DNA of 64,000 nt from Massilia norwichensis (GTDB taxonomy: Bacteria; Pseudomonadota; Gammaproteobacteria; Burkholderiales; Burkholderiaceae_D), in contig NZ_JANUGX010000034.1 of the NCBI RefSeq assembly GCF_024753245.1, forward strand, positions 1 through 64,000. Direction: 5' to 3'. Below the pieces are notes generated by a model that had not been told where the DNA came from, did no database searches, and saw nothing but the letters and a program-made list of their open reading frames with translations. Shown here one piece after another: positions 46,381 through 55,768 of this stretch. The position numbers and the translations under genes were made by a program. The number at the start of each line of letters is the position of its first letter. Within the stretch, counting starts at the first letter, position 1.

Positions 46381-47232
46381 CTAGGTATTCCAGATGCGTG
46401 GCGGGCGCGCTTCGACGCCCAGCAGATGGGGACGCACCGCCTGCCACACGCGCAGCATGGCGCCGCGCGCGCGTTCGCTGTCGTCGCCCAGGTGGCGCGC
46501 CACCAGCACCGACTTCACCTGGCTCAGGGCCAGTCCGGGGACCTCCGCGCGCAGTGCCGCCAGCGCCGGCGCCGGCAGCGGCCGGCCGACCGCGAGCAGG
46601 GTCGCGCAGACGCTGCGTCCGCCCATGCCGAGCGGACTGGCGATGGCGTCGGCGTCCAGGCGGCCCTGCTCGTGCCAGACCAGGCGTCCGGCCTGGCGGA
46701 TCCGGGTGCGCTGGACGACATGCCCGCGCGTAAACGCTTCGCCCATGGCGCGCCGGCCGAAGCACAGGATCTCGCTGCCGATGTAGCAGGCCTGCGCGCC
46801 GAGTTCGACCTCGTGCCCGAGTTCGACGCGGGCGCCGTCGTAGAAGATGCTTTCCTGCGGCAGCCATTCGAGCGCGGCGCCCTCTCCGGCCTGCAGGCGC
46901 ACTTCCTGGCGCGCGGCGCCGGCCTGGGCGCGGTACCACTTGGCGGCGCCGGGCGTGGTGGCGAACACCCGGCTGCCGGCGCCGAGCCGCATGCCGATCT
47001 CGAGCTGGTCGCCGCCCACCACGCCGCCGGGCGGGTGCACGACGATCACGTGGCAGGTGCGCGCCCCTTCCGGATACAGGGCCTTCTGCACCCGCAGCGG
47101 CCCGGCATGCGCGCGGCCGGTCAGGCGGGTCGTGGCGCCGTCGGCGTCGGCCGCGAAGCGCAGCTGCAGGCTGGCGTGCCATGGCGGCGCCGGCGGGGCC
47201 AGGCTGGAAGCAGGTTGGAGAAAGTCGCGCAT
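46381..47232 (-). CDS. ureD: urease accessory protein UreD
   Basis: 283 residues. [38 protein letters not shown] and [12 protein letters not shown] are conserved UreD (UreH) segments. It binds apo-urease as scaffold for nickel insertion. It is the first gene of the operon, with AAGAGG just upstream of ATG 47232. The order ureD-A-B-C-E-F-G-J is complete; no urea transporter gene is seen in the window. Confidence 0.95.
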   Translation of the reverse strand: MRDFLQPASSLAPPAPPWHASLQLRFAADADGATTRLTGRAHAGPLRVQKALYPEGARTCHVIVVHPPGGVVGGDQLEIGMRLGAGSRVFATTPGAAKWYRAQAGAARQEVRLQAGEGAALEWLPQESIFYDGARVELGHEVELGAQACYIGSEILCFGRRAMGEAFTRGHVVQRTRIRQAGRLVWHEQGRLDADAIASPLGMGGRSVCATLLAVGRPLPAPALAALRAEVPGLALSQVKSVLVARHLGDDSERARGAMLRVWQAVRPHLLGVEARPPRIWNT

Positions 47233-47276
47233 GCCTCTTGATTAGCAGGATGCGTGCCATGCGAAAACGAGGGGCC

Positions 47277-47298
47277 GGGTGCGTTCGCAGGCGCACCC
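47277..47298. terminator. hairpin between the DUF1302 gene and ureD
   Basis: GGGTGCG and CGCACCC form a 7-bp stem with an 8-nt loop. On the minus strand it follows the DUF1302 stop by about 40 nt and precedes CGTTTTCG, so it may terminate that gene; the T tract is short and distant. Confidence 0.35.
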
Positions 47299-47337
47299 GA
47301 ACGGGCATCTGCACCAGGGCGGTGCGGGCGGCTGGCC

Positions 47338-49107
47338 TTAAAAGCGCACGCCGGCCGACAGCCCGAGCATATCGCGGTCGATCGTCGGGTTGTAGTCGCC
47401 GCCCCAGATGCCCAGATAGGCCAGCTCGACGAAGTAGCGCTTGCTGTATTCGAGCTGGCAGCCGAGCTGCAGCATCCTGCGCCCTTCGTTGATGGCGAAG
47501 TCGCCGGACCAGCCTTTCACATCGTGGCTGAAGTTGACGCTCAGCTTGGGCACCAGGCCAGGCATCGGCTCGGGCAGGCGCGCTTCCATGCGCAGCCGGT
47601 AGCTCCAGGCATGCGCGGTCTGGTAGCCGCGCAGGCTGCACTGGCGCGCGGCGTCGCCGGTGTTGACCATGCAGACGCCGTTGACCGGTCCGGCACCGTA
47701 GATGTCGTTGCGGCCGTAGCGCCGCACCGTCTGGTCGGGCAAGCCCGGCGTGTGCTTGAGCTGCACTTCCGCCATGCCGGTCAGCGGGATGCCGAAGGCG
47801 TCCCAGCGGCGCTGCGCATTGAGCTGCAGCTGGGCCATCCCGTACTGGTCGTAGCCATGCAGTTCGCCGCCGGGCGGCACGGCGTCGACCTCGGCGCGCA
47901 GCAGCGACGGCACGGTCGGACTGAAAAAGGCCGGCAGCACGTCCGCCGGCGACAGCATGAAGGGAATGCCGTCGCGCCAGGACAGCTCGGCGCCCACGGT
48001 GGTGGCGCTCGAGGCGCGCCAGTTCAGCGTCATCGCGCTCAGGCCGAGATTGCCGGGGTGGCTGGTGAAAAAAGCCATGTCGAGGCCATCGGGATTGCCC
48101 GGCACCTGCGGCGGCCCCACGCGCGTCGAACGGCGTACGTTCGGCATCGGCAGGCGCCAGCCGTAGCGTGCGTGGAAGAAGCCCAGTTCGGTGCTGTCCG
48201 TGGCCTGCCACAGCAAGGCCAGGCCGCGGTTCGGCGAATCCGGCGTGCGCGTCGGCAGGCGCCCCATCACGGCGCCGCTGGCCATCCGCGCGCGGTCGTT
48301 CAGGCCCAGCGGCGGACCGGACATGACCCAGTTACAACCCGGCGCCTGGTAATCGTTGAGCGCCCAGAACGTACCGCAGACGTCGAGCGCACTGGGCCGG
48401 AAGGACTGCACGAAGCCTTCCAGCGCCAGCCCCGGCCGCAGCGCCAGGCGGGTGAACAGCATGGGTGCGGCGACGCGGGTTTCCTGCGGCAGGTAGCCGG
48501 CGCGGCGGCCGGCCGGCATGTCGCGCGCACCCATCGCTTCGAGCGCCGCGCCGCGTTCGCTCCACGGCGTCGTCTGGCGGCCGGCGCGCGCCAGCAGCTT
48601 GGCGCCGCTGCCGCCGAGTGCGAATTCGCGCTCGAGCCAGGCTTCGCCGAGCGCGACCCCGGAAAAGCGCGACAGCCGCTCGGCCCCGGCATCGCCGAGC
48701 GGCTGCCCGGCGGCGTAGCGGTTGATCGAGTTGCCCCAGGGCCGGGCGTCATGGCGCTGGCCGTCGTCATACCAGGCTCTGGCGCGGGCCAGCGCATTGA
48801 AGCCGGCGCCCTGGTAACGCAGGTCGAAATTGGCCAGCACGGCACGCGATACCCAGTCGTGGCGCGCATAATTCAGGTTGCCGTCGTCGGCATTCGCGCC
48901 GTTGCCGTAGCCGGTCAGGCCCAGCGCCGCCGCGTTCGAGGCGGTCAGGAGCATGGGGTCGGGGGCTTGCAGCCGCATGACGCCGCCAAAGGCGATGCGG
49001 CCGGACAGCGTCAGTCCGTCCTCAGCCCGTACCGGAAAGGCGGCAAGCAAGACCAGGCCCAGCACACCGGCATGCACGGCGGGCGCGGGCAATGTCCTGG
49101 ACCGCAT
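47338..49107 (-). CDS. DUF1302-like outer-membrane beta-barrel protein
   Basis: 589 residues with a signal peptide (about 1-28, ending FPVRA). [15 protein letters not shown] at the mature start, repeated amphipathic strands, [13 protein letters not shown] and the terminal aromatic GLSAGVRF support a large outer-membrane barrel of the DUF1302 type. Such proteins are often next to secretion or lipid-export genes, but none is here. Two Cys pairs (CGTFW/GCNW and CMVN/QCSL) may form disulfides. Function unknown. Confidence 0.82.
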   Translation of the reverse strand: MRSRTLPAPAVHAGVLGLVLLAAFPVRAEDGLTLSGRIAFGGVMRLQAPDPMLLTASNAAALGLTGYGNGANADDGNLNYARHDWVSRAVLANFDLRYQGAGFNALARARAWYDDGQRHDARPWGNSINRYAAGQPLGDAGAERLSRFSGVALGEAWLEREFALGGSGAKLLARAGRQTTPWSERGAALEAMGARDMPAGRRAGYLPQETRVAAPMLFTRLALRPGLALEGFVQSFRPSALDVCGTFWALNDYQAPGCNWVMSGPPLGLNDRARMASGAVMGRLPTRTPDSPNRGLALLWQATDSTELGFFHARYGWRLPMPNVRRSTRVGPPQVPGNPDGLDMAFFTSHPGNLGLSAMTLNWRASSATTVGAELSWRDGIPFMLSPADVLPAFFSPTVPSLLRAEVDAVPPGGELHGYDQYGMAQLQLNAQRRWDAFGIPLTGMAEVQLKHTPGLPDQTVRRYGRNDIYGAGPVNGVCMVNTGDAARQCSLRGYQTAHAWSYRLRMEARLPEPMPGLVPKLSVNFSHDVKGWSGDFAINEGRRMLQLGCQLEYSKRYFVELAYLGIWGGDYNPTIDRDMLGLSAGVRF

Positions 49108-49264
49108 GGCCGCTCAGCAGGAAGGGCAGCCGTCCCGGACGGCGGCATGCAGGCCGCAGCGCCTGCGCTTGAGAAAAATGCCTTCGACACCGGTTCGAAT
49201 CAGCATGCTCCCCCCATGAGGATTTGTTCGAAATCATATTGCCACATTGATCTCGAACAGACAA

Positions 49265-50905
49265 TTATTCATCCTGATAGGATAATGCCGTCCAGGCATT
49301 CGCCGTGCTGAGGAAGATTTTGCCGCTGAGCTTGTCCGGCAGGGCCGATTGCTTGAGCCGGTCCATCACCGGCCCCTTCACCTCGGCCAGGTGCAGGCGC
49401 AGGCCGCGCCGGGCCAGCTCCGCGTTCAAGTCCAGCAGGCCGAACAGCGCCGAGGTGTCGATCGCGTTCACCGCAGACAACACCAGCACCAGATCGCGCG
49501 TTCCGGGATGCAGCGCCAGCGCTTCCTCGACGCTGGCATTCACCGCTTCCACGTTGCCGAAGAACAGGCCGGCATCGACGCGCAGCAGCAAGACGCCGCT
49601 GCGGGTTTCGGTCTCGTAGCGCTCGACGTTGCGGAAATGTTCGGTGCCGGCGATGCGGCCCAGCACCGCGATGTGCGGCCGGCTCTCGCGCCAGATCATG
49701 GTCCCCAGCGACAGCAGCAAACCGGCCACGACCCCGGCCTCGACGCCCAGCAGCAGCACGCCGCCAGCGGTGGCCAGCAGTGCCAGCGCATCGGCGCGGT
49801 CGTAGCGCCAGGCGGTGCGCAGGGTCGCCGTCTCCAGCATGCCGAGCACGGCGACGATGATGGTGGCGGCCAGCACCGGCAGCGGCAGCGGCGCCAGCCA
49901 GCCGGTCGGCAGCACCAGGGCCGCGCCCAGCAGCAGCGCGGTCACGATCCCGGCCAGCTGGGAATTTGCGCCGGCCGAGAAATTCACGGCCGAGCGCGAC
50001 AGGCTGGCGGTGACCGGAAAGGCGCCGCTCAGGAAACTGCCGATATTTGCCGCTCCCAGGCCCACCAGCTCGGCATTGGTCAGCAGCTTCTCGCCCTTCT
50101 TGGCGGCCAGCGCCTGGGCGCCGGACATCGACAGCAGGAAGCACATGAAGCCGATCAGGAGCGCCGGCTTGAGCAGCTGCTGCCAGTGCGCGTTCGAAAC
50201 GGCCAGGTTCAGGTGCGGCAGGCCGGCCGGCACCTGGCCGATCACCCGTACGCCGATCCGGTCCAGATCGAGCGCCCACACCACGACGATGGCACCGATC
50301 ACCAGCAGCATCGGCGCCAGGCGCGCACCGATGTCGGCGGCGCCCGCTGCCAGGCCACAGCGCCGCAGCAGCGCCGCGCCATGCCGGCGCGCCAGCACCA
50401 GCAGCGCCAGTGCGCCCAGGCCGAGCGCGGCACTCGGACCGTGCCAGTGCGGCAGCTCTGCCCCCAGCAGGGTGCCCAGCTGGTCCCAGGCGATCAGGAT
50501 CGAGGAACCGAGCGTGAAGCCGTTCATGACCGGCTTTGAGAAGAAATTGGCGAGAAAGCCCAGCCGCAGCAGGCCGCAGGCCAGCAGCACCGCGCCGGAC
50601 ATCAGGGCCAGTTGCCCGGCCAGCGTGAGATAGAGGCTGCTGCCGGGTGCGGCCAGCGGCGCCAGCGCCGATGCCGTCATCAGCGAGATGATCGCCATCG
50701 GCCCCACCGACTGGCTGCTGCTGGTGCCGAACAGCGCGTACAGCAGCAGCGGCAAAATGCTGGCGTAGATCCCGGCCACCGGCGGCAGTCCCGCCACCAG
50801 CGCATACGCCATCCCCTGCGGCACCATCATCATGGCGACAACCGCGCCCGCAGCAAGGTCACCCGCCAGCCAACTGCGGCGGTACCCCTTCAACCAGACA
50901 AGCAT
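49265..50905 (-). CDS. SulP family anion transporter with STAS domain
   Basis: 546 residues. The membrane part (about 1-410) begins LAGDLAAGAVVAMMMVPQGMAYALVAGLPPVAGIYAS, the SulP signature (residues about 12-48). The C-terminal STAS domain (about 430-540) has LVLVLSAVNAIDTSALFGLLDL. It imports sulfate, bicarbonate or dicarboxylates. ATG 50905 has AAGGGA upstream; longer readings into the cyclase gene are rejected. It lies 25 nt after a diguanylate cyclase gene, probably in one operon. Confidence 0.9.
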   Translation of the reverse strand: MLVWLKGYRRSWLAGDLAAGAVVAMMMVPQGMAYALVAGLPPVAGIYASILPLLLYALFGTSSSQSVGPMAIISLMTASALAPLAAPGSSLYLTLAGQLALMSGAVLLACGLLRLGFLANFFSKPVMNGFTLGSSILIAWDQLGTLLGAELPHWHGPSAALGLGALALLVLARRHGAALLRRCGLAAGAADIGARLAPMLLVIGAIVVVWALDLDRIGVRVIGQVPAGLPHLNLAVSNAHWQQLLKPALLIGFMCFLLSMSGAQALAAKKGEKLLTNAELVGLGAANIGSFLSGAFPVTASLSRSAVNFSAGANSQLAGIVTALLLGAALVLPTGWLAPLPLPVLAATIIVAVLGMLETATLRTAWRYDRADALALLATAGGVLLLGVEAGVVAGLLLSLGTMIWRESRPHIAVLGRIAGTEHFRNVERYETETRSGVLLLRVDAGLFFGNVEAVNASVEEALALHPGTRDLVLVLSAVNAIDTSALFGLLDLNAELARRGLRLHLAEVKGPVMDRLKQSALPDKLSGKIFLSTANAWTALSYQDE

Positions 50906-50930
50906 GAATCCCTTTCCCGAGCCTTTCTTT

Positions 50931-52400
50931 CTACTGCATCGCCAGTTCGACGCAGTTGCGCCCTGCCCGCTTGGCGCGCGCCATCGCGGCTTCGACCCGC
51001 TGCACCAGCGAATCGGCGCTTTCCTGTTCGCCCAGCTGGGCCACGCCGAGGCTGACCGTGACATGGTCGCAGCCGGGAATCGCGGCCTGCTCGACCGCGT
51101 GGCGGATCTTCTCGGCCATCTTGAGGCCATCGATCGCGCTGGTGTGCGGCGCGATCACGTGGAATTCCTCGCCGCCGGAACGCACCAGCACGTCGCTCGA
51201 ACGCAGCAGCGCGCGCACGCAGTCGGCCACGGTGCGCAGCGCCACGTCGCCGACCGGGTGGCCGTAGGTGTCGTTGATCGCCTTGAAGCGGTCGATGTCG
51301 AAGGACAGCAGGGCCAGCGGCGTGCGGTAGCGGCGTGCGCGCTTGACCTCGCGCTCGAGCAGTTCCTCGCCGTGGCGGCGGTTGGCGACGGCGGTCAGCG
51401 CATCGGTGGTCGAGACATAGGTCAGGCGCGCCAGCAGCTGTTCGCTCTCGATGTTCATGTCGAGCAGGCGCAGGCCCAGCGCAGCCATGGCGGCGCAATC
51501 GCGCAGCGCATCGAAGGCTTCCGGCGCCAGCGGCGCATCATGGTCGAGCAGCAGCGACAGCGCGCCGCGCGGCTGGCCCGGGCCGTCGGCCGGCACCGGC
51601 ATCCCGAGCGCCTGCACCACGCCGTGCGCGCGCAGGCTGTCCGCCAGCGCCGGCTCGCCGGCCTGCGCCAGCGTGTCGAGCAGCACCAGCTCGCCGGTGG
51701 CGGCGGCCAGCAGACCCGGGAAGGCGTGGCGCAGCGGCGCCTGCAGCAGGCGCTCGCCGCGCTGCAGGACCGTCGCCAGCCGCAGTCCGGCCGCCGCGCC
51801 CTTGCCCTGTTCCGCTTCGAGCTGCAGGTCGCCGTCCGGCCGCAGGCGGAACATGGCGGCGTGCAGCACACCCGGCCAGGCCAGCAGCGCCTGGCACAGG
51901 CGTTCGGCCAGATTCTGTTCGTCATCCGGCGCGTCCAGCGCCGACTGCACCCGTGCACGCAGCGCCAGCAGTGCGCGCAAGGCGTCCACCCCGGCGACCG
52001 GTGCGCGGCCGCCTGCTGCCAGCGCGCGCCGCACCACGGCCTGCAGGCGCGCCGGTTCGATCGGCGTGATCGCATACGCCGCCGGACCGGCCGCCTGCAG
52101 CAGCGGCAGCCAGCGCGCGTTCGCGAAGGGACACAGCAGCAGGGCCGGGGCGCCGGCGCGGCGCGCCAGCAGGCCGCCCAGCGCGTCCAGGTCGATGCCC
52201 GGCTCGAAGCGTTCGAGGTCGATCACCAGCAGATCGGTGGGGGCCGCGGCCAGCAGGCTTGCCGCGGTATCCGGGCTGTCGGCCAGATCCAGCCGCGCGA
52301 ACAGCGGGCCGCAGGCATCGAAGAAGTCGGCGCGGCGCTGGGCCATCGGGCTGACGTAAATCCCCGTCCTTGCGGCGTCCTGCTGGTCCTGCTGCTGCAT
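50931..52400 (-). CDS. GGDEF diguanylate cyclase with N-terminal receiver-like and GAF-like regions
   Basis: 489 residues. Residues about 10-130 resemble a degenerate receiver (LLVIDLERFEPGIDL, LLLCPFANARWLPLL). About 150-310 is GAF-like. The GGDEF domain spans about 325-489 with RSGGEEFHVIAPH and an inhibitory site RSSD five residues before GGEEF. It should make cyclic di-GMP. ATG 52400 has AGGAG at 6-nt spacing; ATG 52421 is an alternative. It is upstream of and probably co-transcribed with the SulP transporter, suggesting anion transport and signalling are linked. Confidence 0.88.
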   Translation of the reverse strand: MQQQDQQDAARTGIYVSPMAQRRADFFDACGPLFARLDLADSPDTAASLLAAAPTDLLVIDLERFEPGIDLDALGGLLARRAGAPALLLCPFANARWLPLLQAAGPAAYAITPIEPARLQAVVRRALAAGGRAPVAGVDALRALLALRARVQSALDAPDDEQNLAERLCQALLAWPGVLHAAMFRLRPDGDLQLEAEQGKGAAAGLRLATVLQRGERLLQAPLRHAFPGLLAAATGELVLLDTLAQAGEPALADSLRAHGVVQALGMPVPADGPGQPRGALSLLLDHDAPLAPEAFDALRDCAAMAALGLRLLDMNIESEQLLARLTYVSTTDALTAVANRRHGEELLEREVKRARRYRTPLALLSFDIDRFKAINDTYGHPVGDVALRTVADCVRALLRSSDVLVRSGGEEFHVIAPHTSAIDGLKMAEKIRHAVEQAAIPGCDHVTVSLGVAQLGEQESADSLVQRVEAAMARAKRAGRNCVELAMQ

Positions 52401-52559
52401 CCTGCGCTCCTGGAATGACATGCTACAGGTCGAAGTTTGCCATAAAGCACCGGGTGCGGCCAGCAAATGCGGCGCTGTGTGTGGAAGCGCACGGTAGCGA
52501 AGACCGCCCGGCGGGAATACTTGGGGGATCAGTATCACCGAACGCTTAAGGAGAACGGC

Positions 52560-53543
52560 ATGGCCAACCAGGACGACGTGGCAAACAAGCAGAAGGCAAT
52601 CCAGAACCGCCAGGACCAGCTCGACGGCAGCATGCAGAAAGGCGACCAGGGCAGCAGCAGCGGCGGCGACCAGGCCGCCCAGACCGGCGTGCAGCAGCCG
52701 TCCGGCGACTTCCCGGCCCAGCACCTGGCCAAGCCGGGGCTGGAAGCCCAGATGGAACTGAAGCCGAAGTTCATGGCCGAGGGCTACAAGGGCAGCGGCA
52801 AGCTGGCCGGCCAGGTGGCGATCGTCACCGGCGGCGACTCCGGCATCGGCCGCGCGGTCGCGATCCTGTTCGCGCGCGAAGGCGCCGACGTCGCCATCCT
52901 CTACCTGAACGAACACGAGGATGCCGCCGAGACCCAGCGCTACATCGAGGCCGAAGGCCAGCGCTGCGTGACCGTGGCCGGCGACGTCAAGGACATGGAG
53001 TTCTGCCAGCAGGCCGTCGACCAGATCGTCGCCAAGTTCGGCCGACTGGACGTCCTGGTCAACAACGCCGCCTTCCAGGAGCACGCCGAGTCGCTGCTCG
53101 ACCTGACCGAAGACCGCTTCGACGAGACCATGCGCACCAACATCTACGGCTACTTCCACATGGCCAAGGCCTGCCTGCCCTACATGAAGCGCGGTGCGGC
53201 GATCGTGAACACCGGTTCCGTGACCGGCCTGAAGGGCTCGAAGAAGCTGCTCGACTACTCGACCACCAAGGGCGCGATCCACGCCTTCACGATGTCGCTG
53301 GCGGCCAACCTGCTGGACAAGGGCATCCGCGTCAACTGCGTCGCCCCGGGACCGGTGTGGACCCCGCTGAACCCGGCCGACCAGTCGCCGGAAGACATCG
53401 CCAAGTTCGGCCAGGCCACCACCTACGGCCGCCCGGCCCAGCCGGAAGAGCTGTCGCCGGCGTATGTGTATCTGGCTTCGAGCGTGTGCTCGGGTTATGT
53501 GACCGGCGTCGTCCTGCCGATCACGGGTTCGGTCGGCGAATAA
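52560..53543 (+). CDS. SDR family oxidoreductase with long N-terminal extension (stress type)
   Basis: 327 residues. A polar, Gln-rich extension (1 to about 75) precedes a classical SDR domain with VTGGDSGIGRAVA, NNAAFQEH and catalytic YSTTKGA. This type (YghA/YhdG-like) is common among stress-response genes. ATG 52560 follows AAGGAG by 6 nt. It sits 20 nt upstream of ku in the same direction, so the two are probably co-transcribed. Confidence 0.9.
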   Translation: MANQDDVANKQKAIQNRQDQLDGSMQKGDQGSSSGGDQAAQTGVQQPSGDFPAQHLAKPGLEAQMELKPKFMAEGYKGSGKLAGQVAIVTGGDSGIGRAVAILFAREGADVAILYLNEHEDAAETQRYIEAEGQRCVTVAGDVKDMEFCQQAVDQIVAKFGRLDVLVNNAAFQEHAESLLDLTEDRFDETMRTNIYGYFHMAKACLPYMKRGAAIVNTGSVTGLKGSKKLLDYSTTKGAIHAFTMSLAANLLDKGIRVNCVAPGPVWTPLNPADQSPEDIAKFGQATTYGRPAQPEELSPAYVYLASSVCSGYVTGVVLPITGSVGE

Positions 53544-53563
53544 TCACCATTAAGGAGTTAGCG

Positions 53564-54661
53564 ATGGCTCGAAGCATGTGGAAGGGCGCGATCAGTTTCG
53601 GACTGGTCCACATCCCGGTCGAACTCTACCCCGCAACCAGCGACCACAGCCTGGACCTGCACATGCTCGACCGTCGCGATTTCGCACCGATCGGTTTCAA
53701 GCGCTACAACAAGAACACCGGCAAGGAAGTCTCCTGGGACGACATCATCAAGGGCTACGAATACGCGACCGATGAATACGTCGTGCTGTCCGACGAAGAC
53801 CTGCGGCGCGCGAATCCGGAAGCCACCCAGACCATCGACATCCTGGCCTTCGTCGACGCCGGCCAGGTACCGCTGATCTACTACGAGCAGCCCTACTACC
53901 TGGCGCCCGGCAAGGGCGGCGACAAGGTCTACGCGCTGCTGCGCGAGACCCTGCGCGACGTCGGCAAGATCGGGATCGCCAACGTCGTCATCCGCGTCAA
54001 GCAGCACCTGGCGGCGCTGGTGTGCGTGGGCGACACCATCGTCCTGATCACCCTGCGCTACCCGGACGAGATCCGTCCGACCGACGAGCTGAAGATCCCC
54101 GACGAGAATTCGAAGGCGGCCCAGGTCACGCCCAAGGAACTGCAGATGGCCAGGGCGCTGGTCGAAGGCATGAGCGAGCGCTGGAAGCCGAACCAGTACC
54201 ACGACACCTACCGCGAAGACGTGATGGCGATGGTGAAGAAGAAGATCGCAGCCAAGCAGACCAAGACCATCACGATGCCGGATCCGGAGGAAGAGGACAA
54301 ACCGAAAAAATCCAACGTCATCGACCTGGTCTCGCTGCTGCAGGCCAGCCTGGGCAAGAAGCCGGCGCGCGCCAGCACGGACGACGATGACGACGACGAC
54401 GATCCGCCGCCGCGCAAGTCGCGCAAACCGTCCGACGACGAAGACGACGATGCCGGCGATGCGCCGCCGCCGCGCGCGCGCAAGAGCACGTCGCACAGCC
54501 CGGTGCATGCGCGCGCCACGGCGGCCAAGAAGCCGGCGGCGAAGAAGGCCGTGGCCAAGACGGCGGCGAAGAAGCCGGCCGCCAAGCCGGCTGCAAAGAA
54601 GGCCGTCGCCAAGTCGAGCGCCGCCGAGAAGGCGCCGGCGCGGCGCAGGAAGGCGGCCTGA
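53564..54661 (+). CDS. ku: non-homologous end-joining protein Ku
   Basis: 365 residues. The Ku core (about 1-260) begins ARSMWKGAISFGLVHIPVEL and includes LRETLRDVGKIGIANVVIR and MARALVEGMSERWKPNQYHDTY. It is followed by an unusual tail: an Asp run near 285, Arg/Lys patches, and a C-terminal Ala/Lys/Pro repeat (AAKKPAAKKA units), like histone H1. Ku binds DNA ends as a homodimer and recruits LigD. RBS AAGGAG lies 6 nt before ATG. LigD is 1.1 kb away on the opposite strand. Confidence 0.94.
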   Translation: MARSMWKGAISFGLVHIPVELYPATSDHSLDLHMLDRRDFAPIGFKRYNKNTGKEVSWDDIIKGYEYATDEYVVLSDEDLRRANPEATQTIDILAFVDAGQVPLIYYEQPYYLAPGKGGDKVYALLRETLRDVGKIGIANVVIRVKQHLAALVCVGDTIVLITLRYPDEIRPTDELKIPDENSKAAQVTPKELQMARALVEGMSERWKPNQYHDTYREDVMAMVKKKIAAKQTKTITMPDPEEEDKPKKSNVIDLVSLLQASLGKKPARASTDDDDDDDDPPPRKSRKPSDDEDDDAGDAPPPRARKSTSHSPVHARATAAKKPAAKKAVAKTAAKKPAAKPAAKKAVAKSSAAEKAPARRRKAA

Positions 54662-54937
54662 GTGGATCTGGACACCTTCATCGACTTCCTGCAATGGCCC
54701 GCGATGGCGGTCACACTGGCCGCCGCCTTCCTGGTAGGCGCACGGCATGCCCGGCGCCGCGTGTTCGGCTTTTACACCTTCATTCTCTCGAACGTGCTCT
54801 GGATCGTCTGGGGCCTGCACGACGAGGCCTGGGCCCTGATCACGCTGCAGCTTGGCCTGACGGCGATGAACGTGCGTGCGATTTTCCGCAACCATAAGGA
54901 GGCACGGGCGGAAAGCCGGCAGGAGGCGACCGCGTAA
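54662..54937 (+). CDS. small hydrophobic membrane protein, unknown (PQ-loop/SemiSWEET-like?)
   Basis: 91 residues starting at GTG 54662 directly after the ku stop. Three hydrophobic segments are visible: AMAVTLAAAFLVGA, FGFYTFILSNVLWIVWG and ALITLQLGLTAMNVRAI. The pattern of N-x-L-W-x-V-W-G and Q-x-x-L-x-x-x-N recalls SemiSWEET/PQ-loop proteins but is too short to be sure. No function is assigned. Co-transcription with ku is likely. Confidence 0.6.
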   Translation: MDLDTFIDFLQWPAMAVTLAAAFLVGARHARRRVFGFYTFILSNVLWIVWGLHDEAWALITLQLGLTAMNVRAIFRNHKEARAESRQEATA

Positions 54938-55054
54938 TACCGACGATCCAACCGCCTGGCCGCGATCGGCGCACGGCTCGGCGCATTTCCTTGGACAAAT
55001 GCAGGACGCATGCCTATCGTGGGCTTGCCAATCTGTTACCACCAAGGAGATGTG

Positions 55055-55585
55055 ATGAAAGCAGCATGTTCAGCGTTGTTCCTGGCCGTCGGCCTCCTCC
55101 TGACTGCACCGCACATGGCGCGCGCCGACGATGCCGCGCACGGCAGGAAAGAGATCGAGGCCGTGGTCGAAGCCTTCCGCGCGACCCTCATCAAAAAGGA
55201 TAAAGAGGCGTTCCTGCGCTTGTTCACGAAGGAAGATATCACCTGGATCGGGGTGACGACCGATGCGTCCGTCGAGATGCTCTACGCCAGCCGGCCCAGG
55301 CCGGAGATGAAGCGTCCGCCGAAGCTCTTCCCCGGCACCTTGCGCGGGTTCATCGACGCGGTCGCCAAGGATCCCACGCCCCAGGAGGAGGTCTTCTCCA
55401 ACGTGCGCATCGAGACCGATGGCGATATCGCCCAGGTCTGGTTCGACTATATCTTCATGGAAGGGAGCTACCGCGCCAACTGGGGCAAGGAAAGCTGGCA
55501 GCTGGTGCGCCTTGACGCCGGCTGGAAGATCGCGTCCGTCATCTGGTCGCAGGAGCTCAATCCGACGCCACCGCCGAAGCGCTGA
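55055..55585 (+). CDS. exported NTF2-like (SnoaL/DUF4440-type) protein
   Basis: 176 residues. Signal peptide about 1-24 (LFLAVGLLLTAPHMARA). The mature part has the cone-shaped NTF2-like layout: IEAVVEAFRATLIKKDKEAFLRLFTKEDITW, VRIETDGDIAQVWFDYIF and SWQLVRLDAGWKIASVIWS at the C-terminus (regions given by position about 32-165). Such domains bind small ligands or act as enzymes. ATG 55055 has AAGGAG upstream. Function unknown. Confidence 0.8.
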   Translation: MKAACSALFLAVGLLLTAPHMARADDAAHGRKEIEAVVEAFRATLIKKDKEAFLRLFTKEDITWIGVTTDASVEMLYASRPRPEMKRPPKLFPGTLRGFIDAVAKDPTPQEEVFSNVRIETDGDIAQVWFDYIFMEGSYRANWGKESWQLVRLDAGWKIASVIWSQELNPTPPPKR

Positions 55586-55768
55586 GCCGCGCGAGCCAGA
55601 CGCCGGCGAGCAGGCCGAGACAGGGGCCTGCCGTCCAGATCAGGATCGTCGTGCCGGAGAGCGGATGGGCACCAGTAGCTTCAGTACCAGCAGGCCCAGC
55701 CATCCGGCGGCAATGCCCAGCCCGACCGGGCGTCGGGAGGCGGCAGGCTGTTGTGGTACCGCCTTCAT
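55557..55768 (-). pseudogene. small two-helix membrane protein with probable frameshift
   Basis: The start ATG 55768 overlaps the ligD stop (ATGA) and gives AAGWLGLLVLKLLVP, but this frame stops at 55640 after 42 residues. In the next frame the text continues HPLSGTTILIWTAGPCLGLLAGVWLARLS to a stop at 55557, a clear second membrane helix. One missing C in a CCC run (plus-strand GGG 55667-55669) would join them into a 71-residue protein. It is either a decayed gene or a sequencing error. The end overlaps the convergent NTF2-like gene by 29 nt. Confidence 0.55.

Noticed and set aside
46070-48211. 713-residue open frame containing UreA
   Set aside because: The region before residue 614 lies inside ureD and the DUF1302 gene in another frame and has no family match; only the UreA part is coding.
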